From: Gemmatimonadaceae bacterium
GTDB taxonomy: Bacteria; Gemmatimonadota; Gemmatimonadetes; Gemmatimonadales; Gemmatimonadaceae
Assembly (NCBI GenBank): GCA_035606695.1
Contig: DATNEW010000039.1
Coordinates: forward strand, 1-64,000
DNA: 64,000 nucleotides
Direction: 5' to 3'
Position numbers and translations under genes: made by a program. Shown here in pieces: positions 8,925-18,004 of this stretch. The stretch's first letter is position 1, and each line of letters opens with the position of its first letter. The notes beneath the pieces were generated by a model, which did no database searches, had not been told where the DNA came from, and was given only the letters and a program-made list of their open reading frames with translations.

Positions 8925-10303
8925 GCGACGGGCTGTCCCGATGCGTCGTACACCGTCAGCGGTCCGAACTGCATTTTTTCGAGCGATAGACGCACGCTCG
9001 ATGGATCGCCGACCACGACCATTTGCAGTGCGTCGGGATGCAGATACGTCTGTGCCGCGCGGAGGATCTGGTCGGTTGTCATCGATCGCACGCGTTCGCG
9101 ATAGCGGTCGTAGTAGTCTTCCGGCAATCCGTGAATGACGAGCACCGACAGCGCGGCCGCGATCGCGGCGGTCGTTTCGAAGCGAATGGGAAAAACGCCT
9201 TCGAGATAGCTGGTTGCCAATGACAGTTCGTCGTCGCTCACCGGCGCCGCGCGAATGCGGTTGATCTCGAGCAGAATCTCCTTCGCCGCTTCGTGTGTGA
9301 TGTCGGACTTCACAGCGGTGTGCACCACAAACGGACCTGCTTGGCGACGCCAGTCGAACCCCGAGAACGCGCCGTATGTGTATCCGTGCGCTTCGCGCAG
9401 ATTCAGGTTGATGCGCGAGTTGAACAAGCCGCCAAGCACGGCGTTCATCACGTTCGTCGGAAAGAAGTCCGGGTGATTGCGAGGAATACCGACGTGACCG
9501 ATTCGCAGCTCGGATTGCGGCGCATCGCTTTTGGCGATGAGATGCACCGCGCGCTCGCGATGCCCCGGAAGATCGTCCGCCACGATTCGCACGCGCTCGC
9601 CACCGCTCCAGTCGCCGAGCGCGCGTCGCGTGAGCTCTTCGGCGCGGTCCACCGTGATGTCGCCCGTGACGATGACCGTCGTTGCCGCCGGAACGAATCG
9701 CGACTCGTAAAACGCGACGATGTGCTCGCGCTCGACGGCATCCACGCTTTTTTCGTCGCCGCCATCGGGTCGTGCGTAGCGAGAAGTCGGCACGTACAGA
9801 AAGCGTGAGAATAATTCGTCGGCGAGTCCGCGCGGCTCCGCGCGCAACTGCAGCAGCTCCGCCAACCGCTCGGCCTTGAGTCGCTCGACTTCGCGCACAC
9901 GAAACGCGGGCGTTCGCACGACCTCGCCGAGTAAGTCGAACGCGGCGGGCAGGTGCTCGGCAAGCGCCGTCATGGTGACGGCGGCGGCGTCCCAATCAGC
10001 CGACGCATCGACCGACGCGCCGAGCGACTCGAAGCGCTCGATGAGCTCCGCGCCTTCGCTGCGCTCGGTTCCCTCGAGCAGGAGTTTGGCGGTGAGTTGC
10101 GCCGTGCCTTCGCGTCCAGCGGGATCGCAGACGGAGCCGGCGTCGACGAGCACCACGACCGTCGCGAGCGGCAGCTTCGTTACGGGCGCGACGACGAGAT
10201 CGAGTCCGTTCGCGAGTTTCCGCCGATGAAAGCGAGGGAAGTGATATTCGCCGGGCGGTCCCGGAACCGGTCGCGGCGACTTACTCGTTGCCGGCGCGGT
10301 CAT
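8921..10303 (-). CDS. M16 family peptidase-like protein, non-catalytic subunit
   Basis: A 460-aa M16 (insulinase/processing peptidase) fold protein. It has the two repeated M16 domains (LANGLDLVVAPVTKLP start; LREAHGYTYGAFSGFDWR substrate-binding region). The zinc site HxxEH is replaced by a segment reading GTAQLTAKLLLEG, so it cannot bind zinc. Known M16B enzymes work as heterodimers of one catalytic and one inactive partner, and the catalytic partner is the next gene upstream, overlapping by 4 nt. No signal peptide is visible, so the pair is probably cytoplasmic. Confidence 0.88.
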   Translation of the reverse strand: MTAPATSKSPRPVPGPPGEYHFPRFHRRKLANGLDLVVAPVTKLPLATVVVLVDAGSVCDPAGREGTAQLTAKLLLEGTERSEGAELIERFESLGASVDASADWDAAAVTMTALAEHLPAAFDLLGEVVRTPAFRVREVERLKAERLAELLQLRAEPRGLADELFSRFLYVPTSRYARPDGGDEKSVDAVEREHIVAFYESRFVPAATTVIVTGDITVDRAEELTRRALGDWSGGERVRIVADDLPGHRERAVHLIAKSDAPQSELRIGHVGIPRNHPDFFPTNVMNAVLGGLFNSRINLNLREAHGYTYGAFSGFDWRRQAGPFVVHTAVKSDITHEAAKEILLEINRIRAAPVSDDELSLATSYLEGVFPIRFETTAAIAAALSVLVIHGLPEDYYDRYRERVRSMTTDQILRAAQTYLHPDALQMVVVGDPSSVRLSLEKMQFGPLTVYDASGQPVA

Positions 10304-11613
10304 TTGGCCTCGCTTGCGGCGCCGCTGCCGACGAGCTCACCCGGTCGTTCTTCGCGCGGGACATAGAGCAGGCTCGCGCGGTTGTTCTCGTCGAGCCGCG
10401 CACGCACGAATTCGTTGACACCGTCGGTCGTGACCGCGCGATACAATCCCACCTCGGTGTTGATGCGCTCCGGATCGCCGAAATAGGTCGCGAACATCGA
10501 CAACCGGTCGGCGCGCTCCGAGGCCTCTTGAATACCGGCAACGAACATCGTTTGAATGACCGCGATCGCCCGCTGGACTTCGTCGTCCGTCACGCCGTCT
10601 CGCACGAGTGTGTCGATCTCGTACGCAACTTCCTGCTCGAGCTGCTCCGCGCTGATGTTGGGGCGCGCGGTGACGTCGACGACGAAGAGATCGGCGCCCT
10701 TCGACAGATCATACGTGAACGCAGACGCGTCGGCGGCGACTTGTCGTTCGCGCACCAGCCGGCGGCGTAGACGACTGCCGTTGCGAAGACCGAGCACGGC
10801 ACCGGCAACGCTGGCTGCATAGTAGTCGTCGCTGCCGAACACCGGCGAGCGGAAGGCCATGAACAGACGCGGCAGCATCACATCGTCGGGGACGACTTCG
10901 CGCTTCCACTGTCCGAACACGGGCGGCAGCGACATGTCCGGCAGCGGCGGCCGATTCGTGCCGGCGGGGATGTCGCCGAAGTGCTTTTCGATCAGTCGCC
11001 GCGCTTCGCGGGGATCGAAATCGCCGGCGATCGACAGCACTGCATTGTCGGGCGTGTAGTACGTCGCGAAGAACTGCGCGACGTCGGTAAGGCTCGCCGC
11101 GGTGAGATCCTCCATCGATCCCATCAGCGAGTGATGGAACGGATGCTCGGAAGGAAATGCGAGCGCCGGCAATTTTTCCATCCAACTGCCGTACGGCTGA
11201 TTGTCCATCGTCCAACGCCGTTCGTTCATCACGACGTCGCGCTGGGTATCGAGCTTTTGCTGCGTCATCGCCGGCAGGAGCTTGCCCATGCGATTCGCCT
11301 CGAGCCACAGCGCCAGCTCCAGTTGATTCGACGGCAGCGTCTCATAGTAGTTCGTGCGCTCGAGCCACGTCGATCCGTTCAGCGTGCCGCCGGCGCGCTG
11401 TACGAGCTCGAAGTGTTCGTTCGCCTCGACGTCCGCCGATCCTTGAAACAGCATGTGCTCGAAGAGATGCGCAAAGCCGGTGCGGCCTTCGGGCTCGTTC
11501 GCCGAGCCGACATGGTACCACAGATTTACCGCCACGAGCGGGGCGGTGTGGTCCTCCGACAGCGTGACGAAGAGCCCGTTCGACAATCGGAATGTTTCGA
11601 TCGGAATGCGCAT
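10300..11613 (-). CDS. M16 family zinc peptidase, catalytic subunit
   Basis: A 437-aa M16 metallopeptidase with inverted zinc motif H49-LFE-H53 and a downstream glutamate in RDVVMNERRW. The N-terminal strand RLSNGLFVTLSEDHTAPLV is characteristic. It should degrade oligopeptides or process a protein together with the inactive partner encoded next. Start 11613 (MRIPIETF) was chosen because the longer frame to 11805 reads antisense to the divergent hydrolase. Only 24 bp separate this start from the divergent start at 11638. No signal peptide is apparent. Confidence 0.9.
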   Translation of the reverse strand: MRIPIETFRLSNGLFVTLSEDHTAPLVAVNLWYHVGSANEPEGRTGFAHLFEHMLFQGSADVEANEHFELVQRAGGTLNGSTWLERTNYYETLPSNQLELALWLEANRMGKLLPAMTQQKLDTQRDVVMNERRWTMDNQPYGSWMEKLPALAFPSEHPFHHSLMGSMEDLTAASLTDVAQFFATYYTPDNAVLSIAGDFDPREARRLIEKHFGDIPAGTNRPPLPDMSLPPVFGQWKREVVPDDVMLPRLFMAFRSPVFGSDDYYAASVAGAVLGLRNGSRLRRRLVRERQVAADASAFTYDLSKGADLFVVDVTARPNISAEQLEQEVAYEIDTLVRDGVTDDEVQRAIAVIQTMFVAGIQEASERADRLSMFATYFGDPERINTEVGLYRAVTTDGVNEFVRARLDENNRASLLYVPREERPGELVGSGAASEAK

Positions 11614-11637
11614 CGCTCTAAATTGCACTCGCCCGGA

Positions 11638-12594
11638 ATGCACTGGAACCCTGTCGCCAGGACATCGGCTCGAACACGCGTGACCTCCGTTCTCGTTCTC
11701 GTCGCCTGCGGCTTGATGCTGCTGTACGTTGGACTGCTCGCGATGCTCTGGCGAATCCAGGAGCGCATCGTGTTTCAGCCGCCGGCGCACCCGCCTGAAA
11801 CACATGTCGACGCGACGCGCGTGGACTACCGCGCGTCGGACGGCGTTTCCTTATTCGCCTACGTCGTCGGTGATTGTCGTTCCGCGCGCACCGTACTACT
11901 CGCGTTTCACGGCAATGCCGATCTCGCGCGCTGGTTCGTGCCGTGGGCGACCGAGGTCGCCCGCCGCACCGGCGCGTGCGTCATTCTTCCCGAGTACCGT
12001 GGATACGACGGCCTCCGGCCATTTCCCTCGTACGCCACGTCCGCCGTCGATGCACGCGCCGCATTCGACTACGCCCGCGAGACGCTCGGCGTTCCCCCGT
12101 CCCGCATGGTTTTCTTCGGCCACTCGCTCGGCAGCGCGATCGCGGCAGAGCTTGCCGCGGTCGAGATGCCGCATTCCCTCGTGTTGCAGAGCCCATTCTC
12201 GACGGCGCGCGACATGGCGGCACGCATGTTTCTTCCTGGATTGACGCTGTTTTGGGGTGCCGTATCTCGCGTACACTTCGATACAATTGCGCGCGTCCGC
12301 GGTCTTTGCGCGCCGGTGTACGTCGCGCACGGCGACGCCGACCTCATCATCCCCGTGCGCATGGGCCGCGAAGTGTTTGCCGCGGCCGCGTGCCCGGGCG
12401 AGTTGTTGATCGTGCACGGCGCTGGACACAACGATGTCGCCGGTGTTGGTGGAGGGGCCTACTGGGAATGGCTGGCTCGTGCGATACGCGGCGAGGTCGC
12501 CGGCGCTACGGGTCCCGGCGCTACGGGTCCCGGCGCTACGGGTCCCGGCGCTACGGCTCCCGACGCTGCAGCAGAAACGCGATCGGCACCTTGA
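11638..12594 (+). CDS. Membrane-anchored alpha/beta hydrolase
   Basis: A 318-aa serine hydrolase with one N-terminal transmembrane helix (about residues 17-38). The oxyanion region is FHGNAD (91-95), the nucleophile elbow is GHSLGS with Ser163, the acid is probably in HGDADLIIP, and the His in GAGHNDV. This arrangement resembles the BEM46/ABHD13-like family, whose bacterial substrates are unknown. The C-terminal tail (GATGP repeated) is produced by a 15-bp minisatellite at 12501-12560 and is likely disordered. The 3' end overlaps the convergent YdcF gene by 44 nt. Confidence 0.85.
   Translation: MHWNPVARTSARTRVTSVLVLVACGLMLLYVGLLAMLWRIQERIVFQPPAHPPETHVDATRVDYRASDGVSLFAYVVGDCRSARTVLLAFHGNADLARWFVPWATEVARRTGACVILPEYRGYDGLRPFPSYATSAVDARAAFDYARETLGVPPSRMVFFGHSLGSAIAAELAAVEMPHSLVLQSPFSTARDMAARMFLPGLTLFWGAVSRVHFDTIARVRGLCAPVYVAHGDADLIIPVRMGREVFAAAACPGELLIVHGAGHNDVAGVGGGAYWEWLARAIRGEVAGATGPGATGPGATGPGATAPDAAAETRSAP
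12501..12560 (+). repeat. 15-bp minisatellite, 4 copies, in coding sequence
   Basis: Four contiguous 15-bp units (CGGCGCTACGGGTCC; the last has one change) encode GATGP repeats at the end of the hydrolase. The last unit also lies in the antisense end of the convergent ydcF-like gene. Copy number may vary between strains. Confidence 0.9.
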
Positions 12595-13162
12595 TCGATT
12601 CGGCCAGCGTGTACTTCCACGCTTCGCGGCGATTCATCGAGATGGGGCTGGTTCGCGTCGGCGATGTGTGCGGAATGAGTCCCAACCGGCGCGCGAGAAT
12701 CGATAGGCGCAGCATGTGGAACGGATCACTCACGAGGATGACGTCGCGCGTGGGCTCGGCGTCCATGAGTGACGCGACATGTTCGAGCGATGCCGACGTC
12801 GTTCGGCCGGAATTCTCGATCATGATCGCGCGCGCCGGCACACCATGCTCTATCGCGTAGCGCTGGCCGACCGCCGCCTCACTCGTCGTATCGCGATCGC
12901 CGAAGCCGCCGGTGAAGATGATCTTCGGTGCCAGGCCGCGACGCCACAAATCGATCGCGTGATCCAGCCGCGCACGCAACACCGGCGACGGCCGGCCAAC
13001 ATACTGCGCCGCGCCGAGGACGACGATCGCCGACGAAGGCTGCGCGGCGTCGCGGCGCTCCCAGACGATGACGCCGGCCAGCGATACGACCCACGCGCCC
13101 ACCATGAGCGCGCCCAGCAACCAGCCAAGCTGCCACCAGTTCGCTCGTCGTCGTGGACGCAT
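12551..13162 (-). CDS. YdcF/ElyC-type DUF218 membrane protein
   Basis: A 203-aa protein with an N-terminal transmembrane helix ([20 protein letters not shown]) and a DUF218 domain: [53 protein letters not shown] and [12 protein letters not shown]. Relatives such as SanA and ElyC affect envelope integrity and peptidoglycan precursor handling, but the biochemical activity of the family is poorly defined. The C-terminus overlaps the convergent hydrolase by 44 nt. Confidence 0.82.
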   Translation of the reverse strand: MRPRRRANWWQLGWLLGALMVGAWVVSLAGVIVWERRDAAQPSSAIVVLGAAQYVGRPSPVLRARLDHAIDLWRRGLAPKIIFTGGFGDRDTTSEAAVGQRYAIEHGVPARAIMIENSGRTTSASLEHVASLMDAEPTRDVILVSDPFHMLRLSILARRLGLIPHTSPTRTSPISMNRREAWKYTLAESIKVPIAFLLQRREP

Positions 13163-13256
13163 CCGCGCGGCGCGGCGCCTACACCGGCGCCAGCGACATC
13201 GTACCGCCGGATGCGTGGGATTCTGTCATGGTCGCGAAATTAGTAGTTTGCGCGCC

Positions 13257-13904
13257 ATGGACACCACCCCCGCATTTCCGACCCTGCGCATCGTCTCGCA
13301 CCCGCTCGTGCAGCACAAGCTGAGCATTCTGCGCGATCGCGAGACGCCGACCAAGATCTTCAAGGAGCTCGTCGACGAGATCGCGATGCTCATGGCGTAC
13401 GAGGCGACGAGCGATCTCGCGGTCGAAGACGCGGTGGTCGAGACGCCGCTCGAGCGAACGGTTGGACATCGCGTCAGCGGCAAGAAGCTCACGCTCGTTC
13501 CCATTCTTCGCGCCGGTCTCGGGATGGTCGAAGGCGTGTATCGCATCATGCCTGGTGCGCGCGTGGGGCACATTGGTCTCTATCGAGATCATGACACGCT
13601 CGAGCCGGTGGACTACTACTTCAAGGTGCCGAGCGATGCATCCGAGCGCGATTTCTTTGTGCTCGACCCGATGCTGGCGACTGGCGGCAGCGCCGCCGCC
13701 GCGGTGAGCTCACTCAAGCGCGCGGGCGCGACGCGCATTCGCTTCATGTGTCTGGTCGCGGCACCCGAAGGAGTGAAGCGGCTGGCCGGTGTGCATCCCG
13801 ACGTGATGATCTACTGCGCGGCGTTGGACCGCGAGTTGAACGAGCATGGGTACATACTGCCGGGACTCGGCGACGCGGGAGACCGGTTGTTCGGAACGCG
13901 GTGA
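13257..13904 (+). CDS. upp: Uracil phosphoribosyltransferase
   Basis: A 215-aa Upp that makes UMP from uracil and PRPP in pyrimidine salvage. It shows the typical N-terminus [18 protein letters not shown], the [14 protein letters not shown] loop, the PRPP motif [14 protein letters not shown] and the uracil-binding C-terminal region [17 protein letters not shown]. Start 13257 fits the family length; the longer frame to 13068 is antisense to the YdcF gene. A strong bidirectional terminator follows at 13937. Pyrimidine synthesis also appears in the window as pyrE (26750). Confidence 0.96.
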   Translation: MDTTPAFPTLRIVSHPLVQHKLSILRDRETPTKIFKELVDEIAMLMAYEATSDLAVEDAVVETPLERTVGHRVSGKKLTLVPILRAGLGMVEGVYRIMPGARVGHIGLYRDHDTLEPVDYYFKVPSDASERDFFVLDPMLATGGSAAAAVSSLKRAGATRIRFMCLVAAPEGVKRLAGVHPDVMIYCAALDRELNEHGYILPGLGDAGDRLFGTR

Positions 13905-14003
13905 GCGATGGGCGCTGGGCGGTGGGCGTGAAATCAAAAGGCGACGGAATCTTCTCCGTCGCCTTTGCCGTTTCGCCCAACGCCCAGCGCCCACCGCCCA
14001 GCC
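13905..14003. repeat. REPIN-like inverted pair of GATGGGCG arrays
   Basis: A left array (13905-13930, GATGGGCGCTGGGCGGTG type) and a right array in opposite orientation (13974-14003, CGCCCAACGCCCAGCGCC type) flank the terminator between upp and the DUF2225 gene. The arms can pair over about 20 bp. The same layout recurs at 20642-20759 and 29797-29907. Confidence 0.75.
13937..13966. terminator. Bidirectional rho-independent terminator
   Basis: A 9-bp perfect stem GGCGACGGA/TCCGTCGCC with a 6-nt loop, extended by AAA/TTT, giving T-rich tails on both strands. It can end both upp (plus) and the convergent DUF2225 gene (minus). Confidence 0.85.
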
Positions 14004-14657
14004 CTACCCGAACCACTCCCGCGGACAATCCCGCTGCTGTCGCGCCGCGTCGATGACCCACTGCTGCGTCTGCGGATCCACGATTTCGGAGACCACCCGA
14101 TTGAACCAGGCGCTTGCGAGCTTCGTGTCCCCCACTCGCCTCCACAGTTCGCCGACGAGATACGTCAGCACCGCTCGCTCGTCGCGCGCCACCCCGTCGA
14201 AGCTTCCGAGCGCCTCTTCGAATTTCCAGCCGGCCTTCCGCCGGAAGAACCGCTCCGCTTCGATGTCCCCTTCATCCACACAGCACCACGCGGCGCGCAG
14301 CAGCAGATCCGCGACATGTCGCGCTTCCATCCCCTGCCACTCCGCGACCTTCGCGGCGGCTTCGTACTTCTCGGAGCCCGTGAGTGTGCCGCACGTCACA
14401 CACGGCGCGAGCTCATTCCACACGCGCTCCTTCAGCCCCGTGGAGACTTCAGTCTCATCCGTGAAGTCGCGATCGGAGCCCGAATAGCCGCAGCGATTGC
14501 ACGTGTGAATGAGATAGGGCAGCGGCTGCGTGCCGGCCGCGCGCTCATGAAAGTCGGTGCGCTTACCACCGAACGAATTCGTCGACACCACCGTCTGCGA
14601 GCGGAATCGCGTCTCGCAAATGGGGCACTGGAGTTCAACTTGCTGTAGCGTCGTCAT
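14004..14657 (-). CDS. DUF2225 zinc-ribbon protein
   Basis: A 217-aa DUF2225 protein. Three Cys pairs are visible: CPICETRF near the N-terminus, CNRCGYSG around residue 54, and CVTCGTL around residue 86, suggesting bound zinc. The C-terminal half is helical with TPR-like features (LLLRAAWCCVDEGDIEAERFFRRKA; split by the reader at the Cys pair). The family is widespread in Firmicutes and spirochaetes with unknown function. It is convergent with upp across a shared terminator. Confidence 0.8.
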   Translation of the reverse strand: MTTLQQVELQCPICETRFRSQTVVSTNSFGGKRTDFHERAAGTQPLPYLIHTCNRCGYSGSDRDFTDETEVSTGLKERVWNELAPCVTCGTLTGSEKYEAAAKVAEWQGMEARHVADLLLRAAWCCVDEGDIEAERFFRRKAGWKFEEALGSFDGVARDERAVLTYLVGELWRRVGDTKLASAWFNRVVSEIVDPQTQQWVIDAARQQRDCPREWFG

Positions 14658-14851
14658 CGGTGCATCTCCTCTTCCACTTCCGCTATCCCCGCCTCCCGGA
14701 ATGACGTAGAAGGGAAAAACTGTGCCATTTGCCGAATGAGTCGTCGTTTGGTCGCATGTTCTACTTGTTGGGGTATCAGCCGCTTACTATCATTCGCGCG
14801 TCCGAGTAACACGGAATTCGTGTCGCGACGCCCTCCCCGCGCCCGGTCGAG

Positions 14852-15790
14852 ATGCTGATCAACCTGCTGCCAGACTTCTTCACCGTTCTCGATAGCACCG
14901 ACCGACTCGCCGCCTACCAGCGCTACTTCGCCAGCCACCGCAAGCTCCTCGAGTCGTACTGGCACAACTACGTCATCGATCCCGACAGTCCGCATTTCAC
15001 GGACATCGCGCGCTCGACTGTCAACGCGAATCGCGCGGATCTGCGTACCATGCTCGAGCGCACGGACATCGTATCGCTCGCGCGCAACACCGAGCAGCAG
15101 TGCCGGGAATTGCTTGCGATGGATTGTGACGTCGACGTCGTGATCATGGTCGGCGTCGGCGCCGCGAACGCGGGTGAGCTCGTCGTCGACGGCCGCGGCA
15201 TCGCGTTCGTCTGCCTCGAGCACTTCACCGGACAAACCAATCCACAGACCGAAGGCTTGGGCCTCGATCCGGAGCTCGTTCCTCTGTGGCTCGCGCACGA
15301 GATTGCGCACGTCGTGCGCTACACGTCGCCGACGAGCCGCAGCGAGATGAAGGAGATCATCGAGCAGGCTGCCGGTTACTACTCGTACTGGGACACCGGC
15401 CGGCGGGCCACGCTACGCGAGCTGCTGGTCAACGAAGGGCTCGCGGTGAACGTCGCGCGCACGATCAGCCCCGGACACGCGGCGTGGGAATACTTCGGGT
15501 ACGAGCGTCGGCAGTACGCCGACGTCAGGCAGCTCGAGTCGGTGATGTCGAAAGCGATCTCGCCGGATCTCGATCAGTCAGGCTTGGGCCTGCGCCTTCG
15601 CTATCTGTCGGGCGGCATGAGCGACGAGGCGCGCACCGTCGATCATTACGTCTTGCCCGAACGCGCCGGGTATTACCTGGGCGCGCGCATGTGTGAGCCG
15701 GCGATCGCGGCGAACGGACTGGCCTGGGCTCTCCGCGCCAACGCGCGCGAAATCACCGCACTCGGCCACATGGCGGCAATGACCGCCTAG
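14852..15790 (+). CDS. Predicted zinc metalloprotease (HExxH, DUF2268-like)
   Basis: A 312-aa protein with a gluzincin-type zinc motif H149-E-I-A-H153 in LWLAHEIAHVVRY, and a downstream glutamate candidate in LLVNEGLAVNVAR. This layout matches DUF2268-type predicted Zn-dependent proteases. There is no obvious signal peptide or membrane segment, so it is probably cytoplasmic. The ATG at 14852 is the first good start; the 194 nt upstream separate it from the divergent DUF2225 gene. Its substrate is unknown. Confidence 0.75.
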   Translation: MLINLLPDFFTVLDSTDRLAAYQRYFASHRKLLESYWHNYVIDPDSPHFTDIARSTVNANRADLRTMLERTDIVSLARNTEQQCRELLAMDCDVDVVIMVGVGAANAGELVVDGRGIAFVCLEHFTGQTNPQTEGLGLDPELVPLWLAHEIAHVVRYTSPTSRSEMKEIIEQAAGYYSYWDTGRRATLRELLVNEGLAVNVARTISPGHAAWEYFGYERRQYADVRQLESVMSKAISPDLDQSGLGLRLRYLSGGMSDEARTVDHYVLPERAGYYLGARMCEPAIAANGLAWALRANAREITALGHMAAMTA

Positions 15791-15802
15791 CGCGGCCTCG
15801 CG

Positions 15803-17206
15803 TCATTTCCCGACACAGAACCTCCGAAAGACTTCGTCGAGCACGTCCTCGACGTCGACGACGCCAATCAAATCTTCTAACGCACCGACCGCCGCGCGCA
15901 GGTGAACCGCCGCAACCGGCGCGGGCACGTCATCGTTCGTCCACCGATCGCGAAACGCGCGTACTTCGTCGAGCGCCGCACGAATCGCAAACGCGTGACG
16001 TTCGTTCGTCAGGATCGGTGCATCCGGCGTAGCGGTCTCTGCCCCGTGCGCGGCAAGCGACGCGGCGACGTCGATCAGCTCGGTCAAACCTTCGCCGGTT
16101 TCGGCGCTAACCGCGACCAACGGGCGCTCGCCGATTTCGTATCCGCCGCCGATCGTCTCGCCCGGGCGCAAGAGATCGCTTTTCGTGCGAACCATCACGA
16201 CCGGCGTATCGTCGCGCTCAGTTCGCTCGGCAAGCGCTCGTTGGATGTCGCGCAGCGACTGCTCGTCGTCTCCGCAAGCCAGCACCACCGCCGCGCGCGC
16301 GATGTATGAGGTGCTGACTTCGACGCCGAGACGCTCCACCGGATCCACCGCCTCGCGCATGCCTGCCGTATCGACGAGCCGCAGCGGCAAGCGCGGCGTG
16401 TCGATGACCGCCTCGATCGCATCGCGCGTCGTGCCGGGAACATCGGTCACGATCGCCCGCCGTTCGCCGAGGAGTGCGTTGAACAGCGAGGACTTGCCGA
16501 CGTTCGGCGCGCCGGCGAGAACCACGAGCGCTCCCTCGCGCACGAGCTCACCGGTGTGCACGGTCGCGGCCAAGCGGGTCAATGCGTCGACGACGCGATC
16601 GGTTGCCGCGATTATGCGCGCCGGCGCAATAGGACCGTCGTCTTCCTCAGGAAAATCGATGTCGTACGCGATCAGCGCCTCGAGCCCGACCAGCTCGTCG
16701 CGCAGCGCCAGAATGCGCCGGCTCAAACCACCATCGAGTTGCGTGAGCGCCACCTGCTGCGCCGCGCGCGACGTCGCCGAGATCAGATCACCAACCGCTT
16801 CCGCCTGCAGCAAGTCGAGCTTGCCGTTCAACAACGCGCGGCGCGTGAATTCACCGGCTCGCGCGAGTCGAGCGCCGCGTGCGATCAGCGCTCCCGTGAT
16901 CGTCACGGGCACGAGCAATCCGCCGTGGGTGATGATTTCCACAGCATCTTCGCCGGTGAACGAGGCCGGTGCGTCGTAGCGAATGACGATCGACTCGTCG
17001 AGGAGAACGCCGTCGGCGCCGTGAACTCGCGAGAGCGTCGCGATGCGTGGCAGGTTCGGCCACCGCTCGACGGCGTTGCGCGCGATGTCGTGCGCACGCC
17101 TTCCGGAAACGCGAATCACCGCGAGTGCGCCGCGGCCGCTCGCCGTCGCGTTGGCGACGATCGTGTCGGAGAGATCGAACGGGTTGTCGGTGACGATGGC
17201 GGACAT
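15803..17206 (-). CDS. mnmE: tRNA modification GTPase MnmE
   Basis: A 467-aa MnmE that works with MnmG (gene at 46966) to install the 5-carboxymethylaminomethyl group on wobble U34 of tRNAs. It has the N-terminal folate-binding domain (TIVANATASGRGALAVIRVSG region), GTPase G1 GAPNVGKSS, DTAG (G3), and TKSD (G4). The C-terminus ends FCVGK, carrying the essential Cys of the C-x-G-K motif. It lies downstream of yidC and the MBL gene, the classical origin-proximal order. Confidence 0.97.
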   Translation of the reverse strand: MSAIVTDNPFDLSDTIVANATASGRGALAVIRVSGRRAHDIARNAVERWPNLPRIATLSRVHGADGVLLDESIVIRYDAPASFTGEDAVEIITHGGLLVPVTITGALIARGARLARAGEFTRRALLNGKLDLLQAEAVGDLISATSRAAQQVALTQLDGGLSRRILALRDELVGLEALIAYDIDFPEEDDGPIAPARIIAATDRVVDALTRLAATVHTGELVREGALVVLAGAPNVGKSSLFNALLGERRAIVTDVPGTTRDAIEAVIDTPRLPLRLVDTAGMREAVDPVERLGVEVSTSYIARAAVVLACGDDEQSLRDIQRALAERTERDDTPVVMVRTKSDLLRPGETIGGGYEIGERPLVAVSAETGEGLTELIDVAASLAAHGAETATPDAPILTNERHAFAIRAALDEVRAFRDRWTNDDVPAPVAAVHLRAAVGALEDLIGVVDVEDVLDEVFRRFCVGK

Positions 17207-17217
17207 GCGCGGGCCGT

Positions 17218-17994
17218 TCAGGCGGCGCCGATGCTCAGCGATTCACCCGGCTCGATGATCTTGACCGCGGTCGCAAGGTGGTGCGTCGCCAATCGCGCGC
17301 GCAGGCGGCGAATGGCGTCGTGCGCGGTCGCCGTCACGTGGCGGAAGGTGCCCCAGTGGTAGGGCACGAGCGTTTTCGCACGAAGACGCTCGAAGAGTGT
17401 GAGCGCGTCTTCGTGCGTCAGATGACCCTTTCGAAATCCCGGCTTCCACCAAGGCGCGTACCCGATCGGCAGGAGCGCGAGATCGAGCTCGCGCCCGTTC
17501 TTCCACAGCACGCGCTCGACCAGATGATGTGTATCTTCGACCAACGCCGTGTCGCCGGCGAAGAAGATCGTTTCGCCGGCGTCGAGCAAATACATGTTCG
17601 CGTCGCTGCGCCAGCGGTCGAAGCCGTAACGATTGCCGCGATGTGTGGCGCTCGCCGCGTGAATTTCGACGTCCTTCACGCGCACCGAGCCACCCGGCGC
17701 GATATCGACGGCGTGATCGAACCCCAGACGGCGAAGCCATTTCGCGATCACCGGCGGCGCGAAGAGCGGAATCTTTCGCGACAATCGCTCGAGCGACTCG
17801 AACGACAGGTGATCAGCGTGCGCGTGCGTGAGCAGCAGCGCGTCGAGCGACGGCAACTTGTCGAGCGCGATACCGGGCGCCGAGACTCGCGGAAGCAGCC
17901 GGCCCAGCTTCGGATCGAAGTTGGGATCGGTGAGAATGGTGGCGCCCCCCAGCTCCAGGAGCAGGGTGGCGTGGCCGATGTAGGTGACTTTCAC
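17218..17994 (-). CDS. Metallo-beta-lactamase-fold hydrolase
   Basis: A 258-aa MBL-fold protein of the UlaG/NAPE-PLD-like group. Metal ligands are in LLLTHAHADHLS, with further ligands in THRGNRYGF, FFAGDTAL and the late VPYHWGTF. The GTG start at 17994 (VKVTYIGHATLLLE) is preferred because it is 10 nt after the yidC stop and begins the first beta strand; the ATG at 18054 would overlap yidC by 50 nt. Substrate unknown; a phosphodiesterase or lactonase role is possible. It sits between yidC and mnmE. Confidence 0.85.
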   Translation of the reverse strand: MKVTYIGHATLLLELGGATILTDPNFDPKLGRLLPRVSAPGIALDKLPSLDALLLTHAHADHLSFESLERLSRKIPLFAPPVIAKWLRRLGFDHAVDIAPGGSVRVKDVEIHAASATHRGNRYGFDRWRSDANMYLLDAGETIFFAGDTALVEDTHHLVERVLWKNGRELDLALLPIGYAPWWKPGFRKGHLTHEDALTLFERLRAKTLVPYHWGTFRHVTATAHDAIRRLRARLATHHLATAVKIIEPGESLSIGAA

Positions 17995-18004
17995 CCGGCC
18001 GATC

